NCBI RefSeq assembly: GCF_950295315.1
Contig: NC_080164.1
Coordinates: forward strand, 112,860,447 to 112,924,446
Source: Erinaceus europaeus
Taxonomy: Eukaryota > Chordata > Mammalia > Eulipotyphla > Erinaceidae
Length of the DNA stretch: 64,000 nucleotides
Direction: 5' to 3'
Part shown: one piece after another, positions 10,588 through 20,399 of the stretch
Layout: each line of letters begins with the position of its first letter
Numbering within the stretch: position 1 is the first letter of the stretch
Program-made: the position numbers and the translations under genes
Notes under the pieces: generated by a model
Told to the model about the DNA's origin: nothing
The model's input: the letters and a program-made list of their open reading frames with translations, nothing else
Database searches by the model: none

Positions 10588-12108
10588 CTACATGGGAGCA
10601 ACCTTGTTGTTGAGCACCCAGGGGAAGCAGAAGAGGCACCTTATGGCTCTGCAGAGCTCTGTCTTTTGGGATCTGGGAGTTGCAGTGGCTCTGGGAGGCT
10701 GTCCAGCTGCTTCCCGGACTTCCTGGGTCCCCTCCAGAGGAGGGGTGAGGCTGGAGTGGCTGAGTGGATGTGATGAGGGAGGGCAGCTCTGGGGCACTGG
10801 ATCTGGACTTTCTGGGGCTGGAGTAAGGACTGAGCTGCGGTCTTCTGGGGTGACTGATGGTGAAGACTCCACCCCAGGCTGGGGCTCCGTCTCTGTGTCC
10901 TCCTCATTCCAGCTACCCAGCTCTGGCGTGGGGGTTTGGGACTCCATCCCAAGCTTGGCCTCCATCTCTGTGTCCTCCTCATTCCAGCTACCCAGCTCTG
11001 GGGTGGGGGTTTGGGACTCCATACCAAGCTCAGCCTCCATCTCTGTGTCCTCCTCATTCCAGCTACCCAGCTCTGGTGTGGGGGTTTGGGACTCCAGCTG
11101 GGGCTCCATCTGTGTGTCATCCTCAGTGCTGCTTCCCAGCTCTGGGGTGGGGGTTTGGGAGTCCACCCAGCTGGCCTCTTCTACCCACCTCCAGCTGTTG
11201 ATGGTGGGTTCACTTTGCATTGGAGTCCCCAGTGCAGACCCAGATTCTGCGGGGCACCTCAGACCATCCTCCTCCTGGGGGCACCCTTTGTGCCTCACTC
11301 TGATGGTAACAAATTCTACGTGTGAGGTCCAAGGGTGCCTCAGGATGTCCTGGGTGGTGCCCTGCTGCTTGGGATCCTGGTGGAGTAGTCTGCTGAGGAG
11401 GTGGCGTAAGATAAAAGGGATGGAATAGGGCATGTGGAGGGCCCCTCCAAGGATTTTGTCCTCCTCCACGTTGTAGTCTTTCCCCAGGAAGGGGAGGGTT
11501 CTCAAAGTCATCTTGTAGAGGAGGACTCCCAGGCACCAGAGGTCACTGGCGGTTGAGGGGCGCTGCCCCAGCAGGACTTCCGGCGCCATGAAGACGGGCT
11601 GCCCCCAGGCCATGTCCAGAGCCACCCCCACACTGCCCATCAGCACCTCGACGACGGAGAGCTTCACTCTCCCCTCCTCCGTCACCAGCACATACTGTGT
11701 GTTCAGGTCCCCGAGGCTGAGATCCCGGCGGTGGCAGCTCTGGATGACGAACGTGACCTGCCTCAGCAGGCTGCGGGCCTTGGCCTCGGCCAGGACGGGG
11801 CGCTGGAGCAGGAGTGTGGCCAGGTCCTGCCCCTGGGCCTGCTCCTCCAGTACAAGGAGGCAGTGGGCCTCCTCCACCACGCCCAGGAGACTCAGGATGT
11901 TGGGGTGCTGGAACGTCCCCAGCACCTCTAGCCCCCGGAGGAGCTGCTGGACCTTACAGTCGGGCAGTTGACTCATATCAACTTCCCAGGTCTTGACCTG
12001 GGCCCCAGTCAGCCTATGGTGGCCTACAAGCGGGCCAGATGTCACTTGTAGGCCACCAGAGTGGCCCAATGTGGACCGCTGACTGCCAGGCCTCACAGGA
12101 GCTGGCAT
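10588..12108 (-). CDS. MARK/SMOK-like pseudokinase, long copy A
   Basis: This is an uninterrupted 506-residue frame on the minus strand. I chose the ATG at 12106-12108 because MPAPVRPG is shared by the three long-type copies, although the frame stays open for 55 codons upstream. Residues 15-262 align with a protein kinase of the AMPK-related MARK/sperm-motility-kinase group: HHRLTG, QHPNI (68-72), APE (175-177), DLW (189-191) and a C-terminal DILRHPW. Key residues are changed. There is no glycine-rich loop. The catalytic loop reads LGDL instead of HRDL and its Asn is lost. DFG is VVE (152-154), and the late conserved Arg is Gln. Catalysis is therefore not expected; a scaffold or decoy role is possible. 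The tail (316-411) holds four repeats of about 25 residues, then a Pro/Ser-rich end. With no introns in the frame, it is probably an old retrocopy or a member of an intronless family. Expression is unproven. Confidence 0.7.
   Translation of the reverse strand: MPAPVRPGSQRSTLGHSGGLQVTSGPLVGHHRLTGAQVKTWEVDMSQLPDCKVQQLLRGLEVLGTFQHPNILSLLGVVEEAHCLLVLEEQAQGQDLATLLLQRPVLAEAKARSLLRQVTFVIQSCHRRDLSLGDLNTQYVLVTEEGRVKLSVVEVLMGSVGVALDMAWGQPVFMAPEVLLGQRPSTASDLWCLGVLLYKMTLRTLPFLGKDYNVEEDKILGGALHMPYSIPFILRHLLSRLLHQDPKQQGTTQDILRHPWTSHVEFVTIRVRHKGCPQEEDGLRCPAESGSALGTPMQSEPTINSWRWVEEASWVDSQTPTPELGSSTEDDTQMEPQLESQTPTPELGSWNEEDTEMEAELGMESQTPTPELGSWNEEDTEMEAKLGMESQTPTPELGSWNEEDTETEPQPGVESSPSVTPEDRSSVLTPAPESPDPVPQSCPPSSHPLSHSSLTPPLEGTQEVREAAGQPPRATATPRSQKTELCRAIRCLFCFPWVLNNKVAPM
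10876..11163 (-). repeat. 75-bp coding minisatellite (copy A)
   Basis: Four in-frame units encode the consensus ESQTPTPELGSWNEEDTEM plus a six-residue linker. The first unit is 23 residues with an SSTEDDTQ variant and the last carries ETEPQPGV. Because the period is a multiple of three, long open frames appear in other frames and on the opposite strand here. Copy B has one more unit. Confidence 0.9.
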
Positions 12109-12300
12109 AGTGAGAGCGCTGTCTGCTCTCTCTAAATAACAGCTCAGGGAGAGGGACTCTAACACTAACCCAATAACCCAAGAACCACCCCCACCCACTA
12201 AATCTGATATCCTGCAACAACAACAACAACAATAATAACTATAACTAATATGATAACCACCCCCACCCCCCAATAAAGTATGTATAAACAGCTAAACTCT
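12109..12300 (-). promoter_or_regulatory. Probable 5' untranslated region of pseudokinase A
   Basis: On the minus strand a pyrimidine-bearing stretch ending in gttatttag at about 12136-12144 lies about 30 bases upstream of the ATG. It would serve as a splice acceptor if a 5' exon near the promoter-like block at 12822-12940 is used. A CAA/AAT microsatellite occupies 12213-12240. The acceptor is conserved in copy B. Splicing is inference. Confidence 0.35.
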
Positions 12301-12339
12301 ACTCAAAAACAAACATATATACAGCTATCTACATAAATA

Positions 12340-12720
12340 TGAGCAAGGGAGGGAGGGTGGAGGGGAGGAGGGGAGCAGGACGCAGAGGGAGGAGGTAGAG
12401 AAGGAAGGAGGGAGGGGGCAGGAGGTGGAGGAATGGAGGGAGAGGGGAGGGGAGGGGAGGGGATGGGAGGGGAGGGGAGGGAAGAAGGGAAGGGAAGGGA
12501 AGGGAAGGGAAGGGAAGGGAAGGGAAGGGAAGGGAAGGGAAGGGAAGGGAAGGGAAGGGAAGGGAAGGGAAGGGAAGGGAAGGGAAGGGAAGGGAAGGGA
12601 AGGGATGGGAAGGATGGTAGGGAGAGGAGGGTACAGGGACAGAAAAGAAAGAGAGGGAAGGAAGGGAGAGAGGTGGAGATAGAGGAAGAGAGAGGAGACA
12701 AGAGTGGAGACAGGTAGGTG
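12340..12720 (+). repeat. Purine-rich tract with (GGGAA)n
   Basis: This is a nearly pure purine strand. From about 12481 to 12606 it is a (GGGAA)n array of roughly two dozen pentamers, flanked by GGAGG-type repeats. Copy B at 35740-35960 keeps the flanks but not the array. It lies between the promoter-like block and the start codon of the pseudokinase. Confidence 0.95.
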
Positions 12721-12829
12721 CGGAGTGGAAGCGGTGGTGCGAAGGTGTACTTGCTCTGGTCCCGGTCAACTGCAGGTCACTGTGACAGCTTCCTGAGTGA
12801 TCAAGACCAAAGGCTCAGCCTGCTCAGGG

Positions 12830-12936
12830 CCTTATATGGGGTTCAGCGGGCATGACATCACAATGTCTCCTCCTGAGCGTGTGGCCCGCTGTGGACCAAT
12901 CCCACATAGGCTTGAGCTGCAGTGACATCTCATTGG
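12830..12936 (-). promoter_or_regulatory. Promoter-like block of pseudokinase A
   Basis: Read on the minus strand, a CCAAT box lies at 12932-12936 and a reversed one at 12896-12900. A CRE-like TGATGTCA lies at 12852-12859, and CCATATAAGG at 12830-12839. The last is both a TATA-like sequence and a match to the CArG pattern. Order and spacing are kept in copy B (36100-36203), where the TATA element is a cleaner TATATAAG. CRE-like sites near TATA elements are common in genes used in the male germ line; the link here is inference. Confidence 0.45.
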
Positions 12937-13032
12937 TTCACAATGTTGGTGCAGTTGCTCTTCAGGGGGAGGAGCTTGAAAGAGGTGCCTGCTGATGGCG
13001 CTAAATGGTCCCGACTCCATTTTAAGCCAGGG

Positions 13033-13085
13033 AGGACCGCTGATTGCCAGGCCTCACGGGAGCTGGCATAGTGAGAGCCCTATGT
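13033..13085 (-). pseudogene. Second copy of the start-codon segment
   Basis: About 50 bases repeat the sequence around the pseudokinase start (12075-12125), including the ATG and the MPAPVRPG-type codons. They lie upstream of the promoter-like block. It is present in copy A but missing from the matching place in copy B (36291-36320). It looks like the end of another, lost family unit. Confidence 0.6.
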
Positions 13086-13159
13086 TTCCCAGGCACCCCT
13101 TAGTTCAAAATCCACTGCCCCCAGGAGTTAGTCATTTCATCATCTAGTATTCAAAGAGG

Positions 13160-13290
13160 ATGATTTGCAGGGCCAGCCAGGGGCACACGCAGGAGAGCAC
13201 ACGCTTGAGTATGGGCAAGGACCAAGGTTCCAGCCCAGGTCCGCATCTGTGTGTGTGGGGTGGATGGGGGTGTGGGGACAGAGGAGCTTT
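13160..13290 (+). repeat. SINE fragment (copy A)
   Basis: This is a diverged tRNA-like head (gggcaaggaccaaggttcca as the B-box region). The copy B counterpart is at 36413-36500. Confidence 0.5.
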
Positions 13291-13464
13291 GTGAGTGCGG
13301 TGGCATAAATGCTGCATATGGTTTCTGCCAGGTTAACGAAATAAATCCGTTCCGAGAGTAAAGCAGAGCAAAACCTCAGCCACCAGGCTTTGGCTGAAGA
13401 CATCAGCAATGAAAGGATGGGTGTGTAGCTGCCAGCCTCCCTGATGAGGAGTATCAGCAGAAGA

Positions 13465-13670
13465 GCGGGCCCGTGGCACACCCTGTTCAGTGCACACATT
13501 CCCGTGCGCTAGGATCTGGGTTGAAGCCCCCAGTACCGATTTGCAGGGAAGAGGCTTTGAGATTGGTGAAGCAGTGCTGCAGGGCTCTCTCTAGCTCTTT
13601 ATCTGCCCCTCCCATCTCAATTTCTTTCTGCTCTATCAAATAAAGAGAAAAATATTGGAAAAAGAATATC
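13465..13670 (+). repeat. SINE of second type (copy A)
   Basis: A tRNA-like head (gtgcgctaggatctgggttg) is followed by ggtgaagcagtgctgcagg, a CT-rich body and a tail with aataaag. It matches the SINE type at 53945-54165. Copy B has it at 37250-37450. Confidence 0.75.
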
Positions 13671-13984
13671 CTTACAAGAAGGGTTTTCTCTGGGTTCCCC
13701 TGTGCACAGCCAGCCAGATTCTGCACAAACATGTTCATGTGGTGGCCCGTACTGGACTGGGCCATGAACTAGGGAGCGACAATGCCTTCTCATTCTCTCC
13801 TGTCACTCCTGTTCTCTCCTGTCATCTCCTCTTGTCTCTGCTCCAGGCTTTCCAAGTCATTTCAGATCTCTGTGAACGACCTCGTCTACTGAGAGAGGAG
13901 ACCACCCCTCCTGCTCTCTGTACCTCACCCTACCAGAGAGGAGGACAGAGAATCTGCCAGAATTTTTTTTCTTTTCCAACTGTA
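13671..13984. other. Duplicated unique sequence
   Basis: This is shared with 37451-37745. Short open frames only; nothing recognised. Confidence 0.4.
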
Positions 13985-14296
13985 ATTCTGTTTTTTTGAG
14001 GATGTTAATGCTTTACAGAACAGTCATTGACATATACATACAATTTCATTATATGCCAGACCCCCAATGTTTTTATCCTCTCTGACCCCATCCTTCCCCT
14101 GAGCTGTTCGCTTTGGTGCAGTATGCCATGTCCAGTCCATGTTGTGCTTTGTGCTCTCCCTCCTCGTAACTACTTAAGTCCCACTAATAAGGGAGATCAT
14201 CTGATATCATTCCCTTTTTGTCTTATCTCACTAAGCATAATATCACCAAGTTTCAGCCATGAAGATGCAAAGGAGACAATTTTATTTTCTCTTTCT
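13985..14296 (-). mobile_element. Old L1 3' end
   Basis: It resembles the antisense of an L1 3' untranslated region: ttacagaacagtcattgac, then cttatctcactaagcata and catgaagatgcaaagg. Copy B shares the first part (37750-37957), after which a younger L1 takes over. Confidence 0.6.
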
Positions 14297-14670
14297 TTCC
14301 AGACTTTTTTTTTATTTCTAAGAAGGAAACACTGACAAAAATATAGGATAAGAGGGGTACAACTCCACACAATTCCCAACACCAGAACTCCATATCCCAT
14401 CCCCTCCCCTGATAGCTTTCCTGTTCTTCATCCCTCTGAGAGTATGGACCCAGGGTCATCTGGGGTGCAATAGGTGGAAGGTCTGACTTCTGTAGTTGAT
14501 TCCCCGCCGAACATGAGTATTGGCAGGTCGATCCATACTCCCAGCCTGTCTCTCTCATTCCTTAATGGGGTGGTGTTCAGGGGAAGCAGAGCTCCAGGAC
14601 ACACTGGTGGGGTTTCTGCTCAGGGAAATCTGGTTGGCCTCATGTTAGCTTCTGGAACCTGGTAGCTGAA
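14297..14670 (-). mobile_element. 5'-truncated L1 tail
   Basis: It starts with a T-rich reversed poly-A and carries the antisense of the conserved tail blocks (gagtatggacccagggtcat, ggtggaaggtctg). Only the last 370 bases or so of the L1 3' end are present. Confidence 0.75.
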
Positions 14671-14732
14671 AAAAAACAGTCAACATATAGAGACAAACAG
14701 GGAGTTGGGGTTACAGAGCAGCAGCAGCTGGG

Positions 14733-14830
14733 CTTCTCTCCTCTCCTCTCCCGGGTCAACTAGGAATACCAAAGGAGATCAGCTAGAAGTCCCCAGTGAG
14801 GACCGGACCTGGTTGGGTGCAGTTGATCTT
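14733..14830 (+). mobile_element. L1 5' end fragment
   Basis: ctctcctctcccgggtcaac and the following aggaataccaaaggag match the 5' terminus of the complete L1 at 54511-60774, read from its 5' end at 60774. Only the beginning is recognisable. The following 400 bases are unassigned. Confidence 0.5.
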
Positions 14831-15220
14831 CTGGGTGGTTATTTTTTCCTGTCTCTTGGTTCTATGTGATGCAGTAGCACATACCTTGGGAAATATAACC
14901 TCCTGCAGTGCAAGAGGTTTCCACTAGCCCACACTTCTAGGTTCACCTGCTTTACAGTGTCATCTAGAACACTTAGTGGGTTTTACTTCAGTGGAACCTG
15001 AATATCTAATTTTCCTGTTGGGATGTCGTACAGATGTGGGTGAACATTGGCAGGGCCAGCAAATCACCATATTTCCATGCGGGCACATTTTCCTGGAGTG
15101 AAGATCAACTATGCCTGTAGTTTGGTAGCAAATCTCAGTCCACAAAGGTATGGGGCATTCAGGGACATAAAAAAAGCTAATTGAAGGCTAGTTTCTCCCA
15201 TGAGACAACCTGGTGGCTGA
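14831..15220. other. Unassigned sequence
   Basis: This is single-copy-looking sequence interrupted by the L1 tail at 15236-16033; it resumes at 16049. No gene or repeat family is recognised. Confidence 0.35.
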
Positions 15221-16048
15221 AGAGGAGGCCTATTTTTTTTTTATTTAAGAAAGGATAAATTAACAAAACCATAGGGTAGGAGGGGTACAACTCCACACAA
15301 TTCCCACCACCCAATCTCCATATCCCACCCCCTCCCCTGGTAGCTTTCCCATTCTCTATCCCTCTGGGAGCATGGACCCAGGGTCGTTGAGGGTTGCAGA
15401 AGGTGGAAGGTCTGGCTTCTGTAATTGCTTCCCCGCTGAATATGGAAGTTGACTGGTCAGTCCATACTCCCAGTCTGCCTCTCTCTTTCCCTAGGGTGGG
15501 TCTCTGGATAGGGCCCACTTTCCCATATGCCTCTCCCAATCCATATCATATAATATTGCATCTGCCAATCGCAACCTAATCAACGCAATGATTGCCACCT
15601 CAATATGCTTCAGCTCAGAGTGTGTCCAGAGACTTCAGGTGTGGAATGACAACCCCTCAGTTTCATTACTCAAGTGAGACCTTTCCTTTCATAGTATTCT
15701 CTAATTCCATTCCAGGCGGTTCACTTCCTAACAAAGTCCCAAAACCTAGATACACACCAGTTTCTGTGAGAGAGAGCATATGTTCACAAATATCCATTAA
15801 CCACTGCAAAATATATACCTGAAAGCAGAAGTACACTAGAGTTTGCAGTGAGTACCCCCCCTAACACTTCCTTTCCACTATTCCAAGCTTTGGGTCCATG
15901 ATTGCTCAACAATTTGTTTGGCTTTGTATGTTAACTCACTTTTCAGTCACCAGGTTCCAGATGCCATCAGGATGCCGGCCAGGCTTCCCTGGACTGAAGA
16001 CCCCACCAATGTGTCCTGGACCTCCGCTTCCCCAGAGGAGGTCTATTT
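15221..16048 (-). mobile_element. L1 tail insertion with target-site duplication
   Basis: A minus-strand, 5'-truncated L1 3' tail of about 800 bp. It is flanked by agaggaggcctattt (15221-15235) and agaggaggtctattt (16034-16048), which differ by one base and are the target-site duplication. It begins with a T run (reversed poly-A) and contains the reversed aagcaattacagaagccagac block. Confidence 0.85.
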
Positions 16049-16369
16049 GAAGCAATTCCTGATACCCCAGTAACAGTCCTGTCTATCCAGATGCATTCTG
16101 CAGTTTGTCCACAAGGTGGCAGAAAATCACCACGAACCCGGGCTAAGTATTTCCAGGAATTTAATCTCAACTTTTACACTGCGAATATTATTGAATATGT
16201 GAGATGCACAAATTATTGAGAAAACTGTTCTTTTTCCATCGAGATGTTGACTTATTTGGTCTATAAAGGTTTTTATTTAATCATTTGTTTAGTTTCTTTT
16301 TCCCATAGTATGTCTGTGAGTTTAGGTATCTGCAGGGTTCCTGATCCTCTTTGCCATTTCACTTGGGTA
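16049..16369. other. Unassigned sequence with CTCF-like site
   Basis: No gene is seen. At 16109-16122 CCACAAGGTGGCAG fits the CTCF core pattern with one mismatch. Confidence 0.35.
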
Positions 16370-16545
16370 GTGGTCATGTTTCAGGAAGGGGGTGGGGTAG
16401 AGCAGATGTATTTTGAAGGAGCGACAAAAAGACAGAGACAGAGAAGTAAGGATGCCACAGCACAACTCTCCCTCTGGTGAATCTCCCCCTGTGCAGGTGC
16501 TCTCCTCTGGTGGCCTGGTTTCAGCCTGAGCACCTCCACGGTTGC
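16370..16545 (-). repeat. Degenerate antisense SINE
   Basis: gacagagacagagaagtaag followed by a reversed, weakened tRNA-like end (cccctgtgcaggtgctc). The divergence is too high to assign a subtype. Confidence 0.35.
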
Positions 16546-16839
16546 TCTATTCTTTTCTCAAACGAAGTTCCACGAATATTTCTAATGTCTAAAGGATAGA
16601 GTGGGAGTTTAGGATTCTCTCTGTTCACATGCTTAGTGTGGCATGAGGAAGCAGCAGACCACCACATGCTTGGGTATTTCTAAGCATTTTATGGACTGTG
16701 AGGAGTTCGACTTGGTACAGTGGATTTTGAAAAGTGAATCTCATGCAGAGTCGTCACAAAACCAGTTTCTCCTGTGGTTTGTTGAATGATTTGGCATTGA
16801 GAATTATTAGTCATTGATTCACCTATCCATTTATTTGTT
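16546..16839. other. Unassigned sequence
   Basis: Nothing recognised in this interval; it ends in a short ATT run. Confidence 0.3.
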
Positions 16840-17335
16840 TTTCCAAGATCCTATTATTATTATTATTCTATTCATGTTCCAGTAAAAAGCTATTTTGATG
16901 ACAATGGCCCTATAATACAATTTGAGATCTCAGAGTGTGATACCTCCAATTCTGTTCTTTCTGCTCAAGATTGTTTTGGCATTGTTTAGGTCTTTTTTGG
17001 TTCCAGATAAGCATTTGTAGCATATGTTCTATTCTCTTAAACAATGTGGTTGGGATCTTGATGGGAATAGCATTAAATTTGTATATGGCTCTGGGTAGTG
17101 TATTCATTTTGATGAGGCTAATTCTTCCAACCCATGAACATGGAATATCTTTCCACTTCTTTGTGTCTTTTATAATTTCCTTGAATAGTGACACATAATT
17201 TTCAGTATACAAGTATACTTCTTTGATTAGGTTTATTCCTAGATATTTTATTGTTTTTGTTGTTGTAGTAAGAGGAATTGATTTCTGGATTTCATCTTCT
17301 TCTAACTTAACATTTGCATAGAGGAATGCCACTGA
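16840..17335 (-). mobile_element. L1 ORF2 fragment
   Basis: The minus frame 17332-16910 contains [37 protein letters not shown] and GGITLP-like landmarks (here RYHTL). These lie downstream of the reverse-transcriptase active site in L1 ORF2. It is truncated at both ends. Confidence 0.8.
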
Positions 17336-18425
17336 CTTTTTAAAATTTTATTTATAAAATGGAAACACTGACAAAACCATAGGATAAGAGGGGCACACAG
17401 TTCCCACCATCAGATCTCTGTATCCCATACCCTCCCCTGATAGCTTTCCTATTCTTTAACCCTCTGGGAGTATGGACCCAAGGTCATAGTGGGATGCAGA
17501 AGGTGGAAGGTCTGGCTTCTGTGCTTGTGTCCCCACTGAACATGGGCTTTGATAGGTCGATCCATATTCCCAGTCTGCTTCTCTCTTTCCTTAGGGGGTG
17601 GGGCTCTAGGGAAGCCTCATTCCAGGACACATTGGTGGGGTTATCAGCTCAGAGAAGTCTGGTAGGCATCATGCTATCATCTGGAACCTGGTGGCTGAAA
17701 AGAGAGCTAACATACAAAGCCCAAAATATTGTTGACCAATCATGAACCTAAATACTGGAATAGTGCAGATGAAGTGTTGGGTTAGTGATAGCTGTTAGGC
17801 ATATTTTATTTATATTCCAAAGAACCTGTGCCTATACTAGTTCTTTTTTTCTTTTCTTTTTTTCCCCCTGAGCCTGAAATATGATATGCAGGTGTTTGTC
17901 TGGAGAGACGATGTCAAGGCTGGAAAAAGGACTTAGAAAGCTGGATCAGGGGAGAGTGCAGCTCCCAAATGTGAGAAAGGGGTATAAATATTGTTAACTG
18001 TAAACCCCATCGATCTGATGTGATCTGAGGTCCATATTCAGCTCAGAAGCCTATATGACCTCTGCATCCCTATAGATCTGAGCTCACCTTCTGTGGTCAT
18101 GAGTAGGATCGTTCTAAGGTGCCTCAGTATCAGCACCCATCTTCCTCAGGTGTAGCACAGATTATGTTGTCCATCCTCCCATCTCTGCCATTGTTGATCC
18201 ATGTTGAGGGCAAGGTCCAATGGGGGGCCCACAAAGGGGTCTATTTTGTTGTTCCACATAGAGATGACCTATAACAATGGGGAGAGGAATTTGTTTGAGG
18301 TCTAGGCCCGTCAGGTCTGTTTGGGAATCTCAGAACTCCCCAAATAGGGCCCCAGCTGATGGGGTGGCCTGATAGTGACTAAAAAGTAGTAGTTAAAGTA
18401 TGCCAGTCTCTTGCCCTTATTCAGC
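17336..18425 (-). mobile_element. L1 3' tail, long form
   Basis: This minus-strand copy extends through the outer block also seen on the plus strand at 62880-63330 (reversed aagggcaagagactggcata at 18400-18420). It ends with a reversed A-rich tail at 17336-17360. Confidence 0.75.
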
Positions 18426-20399
18426 TTTTTATTTTTTCCTTTATTAGGGAATTAATGTTTTACATTCAACGGTAAATACAGTAGTTTGCACATGGATAAC
18501 ATTTCTCAGCTTTCCATATAACAATACAACCCCCACTAGGTCCTCTGTCATCCCTCTTCGACCTGTATTCTCACCCCCACCCACCCCAGAGTCTTTGATG
18601 CAATACGCCAATTCCACTTGAGGTTCTACTTGTGTTTTCTCTTCCGATCTTGTTTTTCAACTTCTGCCTGAGAGTGAGATCATCCCATATTCATCCTTCT
18701 GTTTCTGACTTATTTCACTTAACATGAATTTTTCAAGGCCCATCCAAGATCGGCTGAAAATGGTCAAGACACCATTTTTTACATCTGAGTAGTATTCCAT
18801 TGTATATATATACCACAACTTGCTCAGTCACTCATCTGTTGCTGGACACCTGGGTTGCTTCCAGGTTTTGGCTATTACAAATTGTGCTGCCAAGAATATA
18901 TGTGTACACAGATCTTTTTGGATGGGTGTGTTGAATTCCTAAGTATATATCCCCAGGAGAAGAATTACAGGATCATAGGGTAGGTCAGTTTCTAGCCTTC
19001 TGAGAGTTATCCAGACTATTCTGCACAGAGGTTGGATCAATTGACATTCCCACTAGCAGTTCAGGATGGTTCCTTGACCCCAAAACCTCTCCAGCATTTG
19101 CTGCTGTTGCCTTTTCTGATGTATGACATTCTCACAGGAGTGAAGTGGTATTTCTTTGTAGCCTCAATTTGCATTTCTCTGACAATCTAAGACTTAGAGC
19201 ATTTTTCATGTGTTTCTCTGCCTTCTGGATCTCTTCTGTGGTGATTATTCTGTTCATGTCAGTTATTTGTTTTCTTGTTGTTGAGTTTGGCAAGCTCTTT
19301 ATTTATTCTGGTTATTAGCCTCTTGTCTGATGTATGGCATGTAAAGATTTTCTCCCATCCTGTGAGGGGTTTCTTGGTTTGGGTAGTGGTTTCTCTTGCT
19401 GTGAAGAAGATTTTTAATTTGATATAGTCCCATAGGTTTATACTTACCTAAGTCTTCTTTGTAATGGGTTCATTTCTTTGAAGATGTCTTTAAAATTTAT
19501 GTGGAAAAGAGTTCTGCCAATATTTTCCTCTAAGTAGCTGATACTTTTTTTTCTAACATCAAATTTCTTGATCCACTTGTATTTACTTTTATATTTAGTG
19601 AAATGTAGTGGTTCAGTTTCATTCTACTGCATGTTTCAACCCATTTTTTCCAACACCATTTGTTGAAGAGACTCTGCTTTCCCCATTTAGTCGTCTGGGC
19701 ACCTTTGTCAAAGATTAGATGTCCATAGGTGTGAGGGCTTACTTCTGGGCTCTCAATTCTATTCCACTGGTCAGTATGTCTATTCATGTCCAGTACCAGG
19801 CAGTTTTGATGACAACACCCTGATAATACAACTTCAGATCTGTGCGTTTGATGCCTTCAGTTCTGTTCTTCCTTCTCAACATTGTTTTGGCAATTTTAGG
19901 TCTTTTCTGGTTCCAGATAAACATCTGTAGCATTTATTCTATTTGCCTCAAAATCTGTTTGGGATCTTGATGGGGATAGCATTAAGTTTGTATATGGATC
20001 TGGGTAGTATATTCATTTTGATGAGGTAAAGTCTTCCATCCCATGAACATGGAATATCTTTCCACTTCTTTGTGTCTTTGCAATTTCCTTGAGTAGTGAC
20101 TCATAATTTTCAGTATATACAAGTCTTTCACTTCTTTGGTTAGCTTTATTCCTAGATATTTTATTGTTTTCATTGCTATAGTAAAAAGAATTGATTTCTG
20201 GGTTTCAGCTTCTTCTTAGTATTTGGATAGAGGAATGCCACTGACGTTTGAATGTTAATTTTGTAGCCTGACCCCTTCCTGTATTGCCTGATGATTTCCA
20301 AAAGCTTCTTGCTGGATTCCTTAGGTTTTTCTATGTATGCAGTCATATCATCTGCAAATAGGGAGAGTTTGACTTCTTCTCTTCCTATCTGTACGCCTT

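Larger units (their letters stand above)
4246..14165. repeat. Segmental duplication, copy A
   Basis: The whole stretch runs colinear with 27593-37957: L1 3' end, SINE, old L1 piece, SINEs, short paralog remnant, spacer, pseudokinase, GA-rich block, promoter-like block and SINEs, in the same order and orientation. Differences are scattered substitutions, small indels, a pentamer expansion (A only) and a solo LTR (B only). The left edge lies inside an L1 3' untranslated region. The right edge lies in another old L1 end where copy B was later hit by a different L1. Confidence 0.85.

Noticed and set aside
10641..11120. A 159-residue alternative minus frame with WSPKPPHQSWVAG repeats
   Set aside because: A second frame of the coding minisatellite; no start or domain support.
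10592..11428. A 278-residue open frame on the plus strand across the pseudokinase tail
   Set aside because: It is antisense to the kinase-like frame. It stays open because the 75-bp repeat keeps all frames in register. Its Ser/Val-Gly-Val repeats are a by-product.
12303..12769. Long Leu-Pro-Phe-Ser frames on the minus strand and Gly-Arg-Glu frames on the plus strand
   Set aside because: They are translations of the (GGGAA)n and purine tract, not genes.
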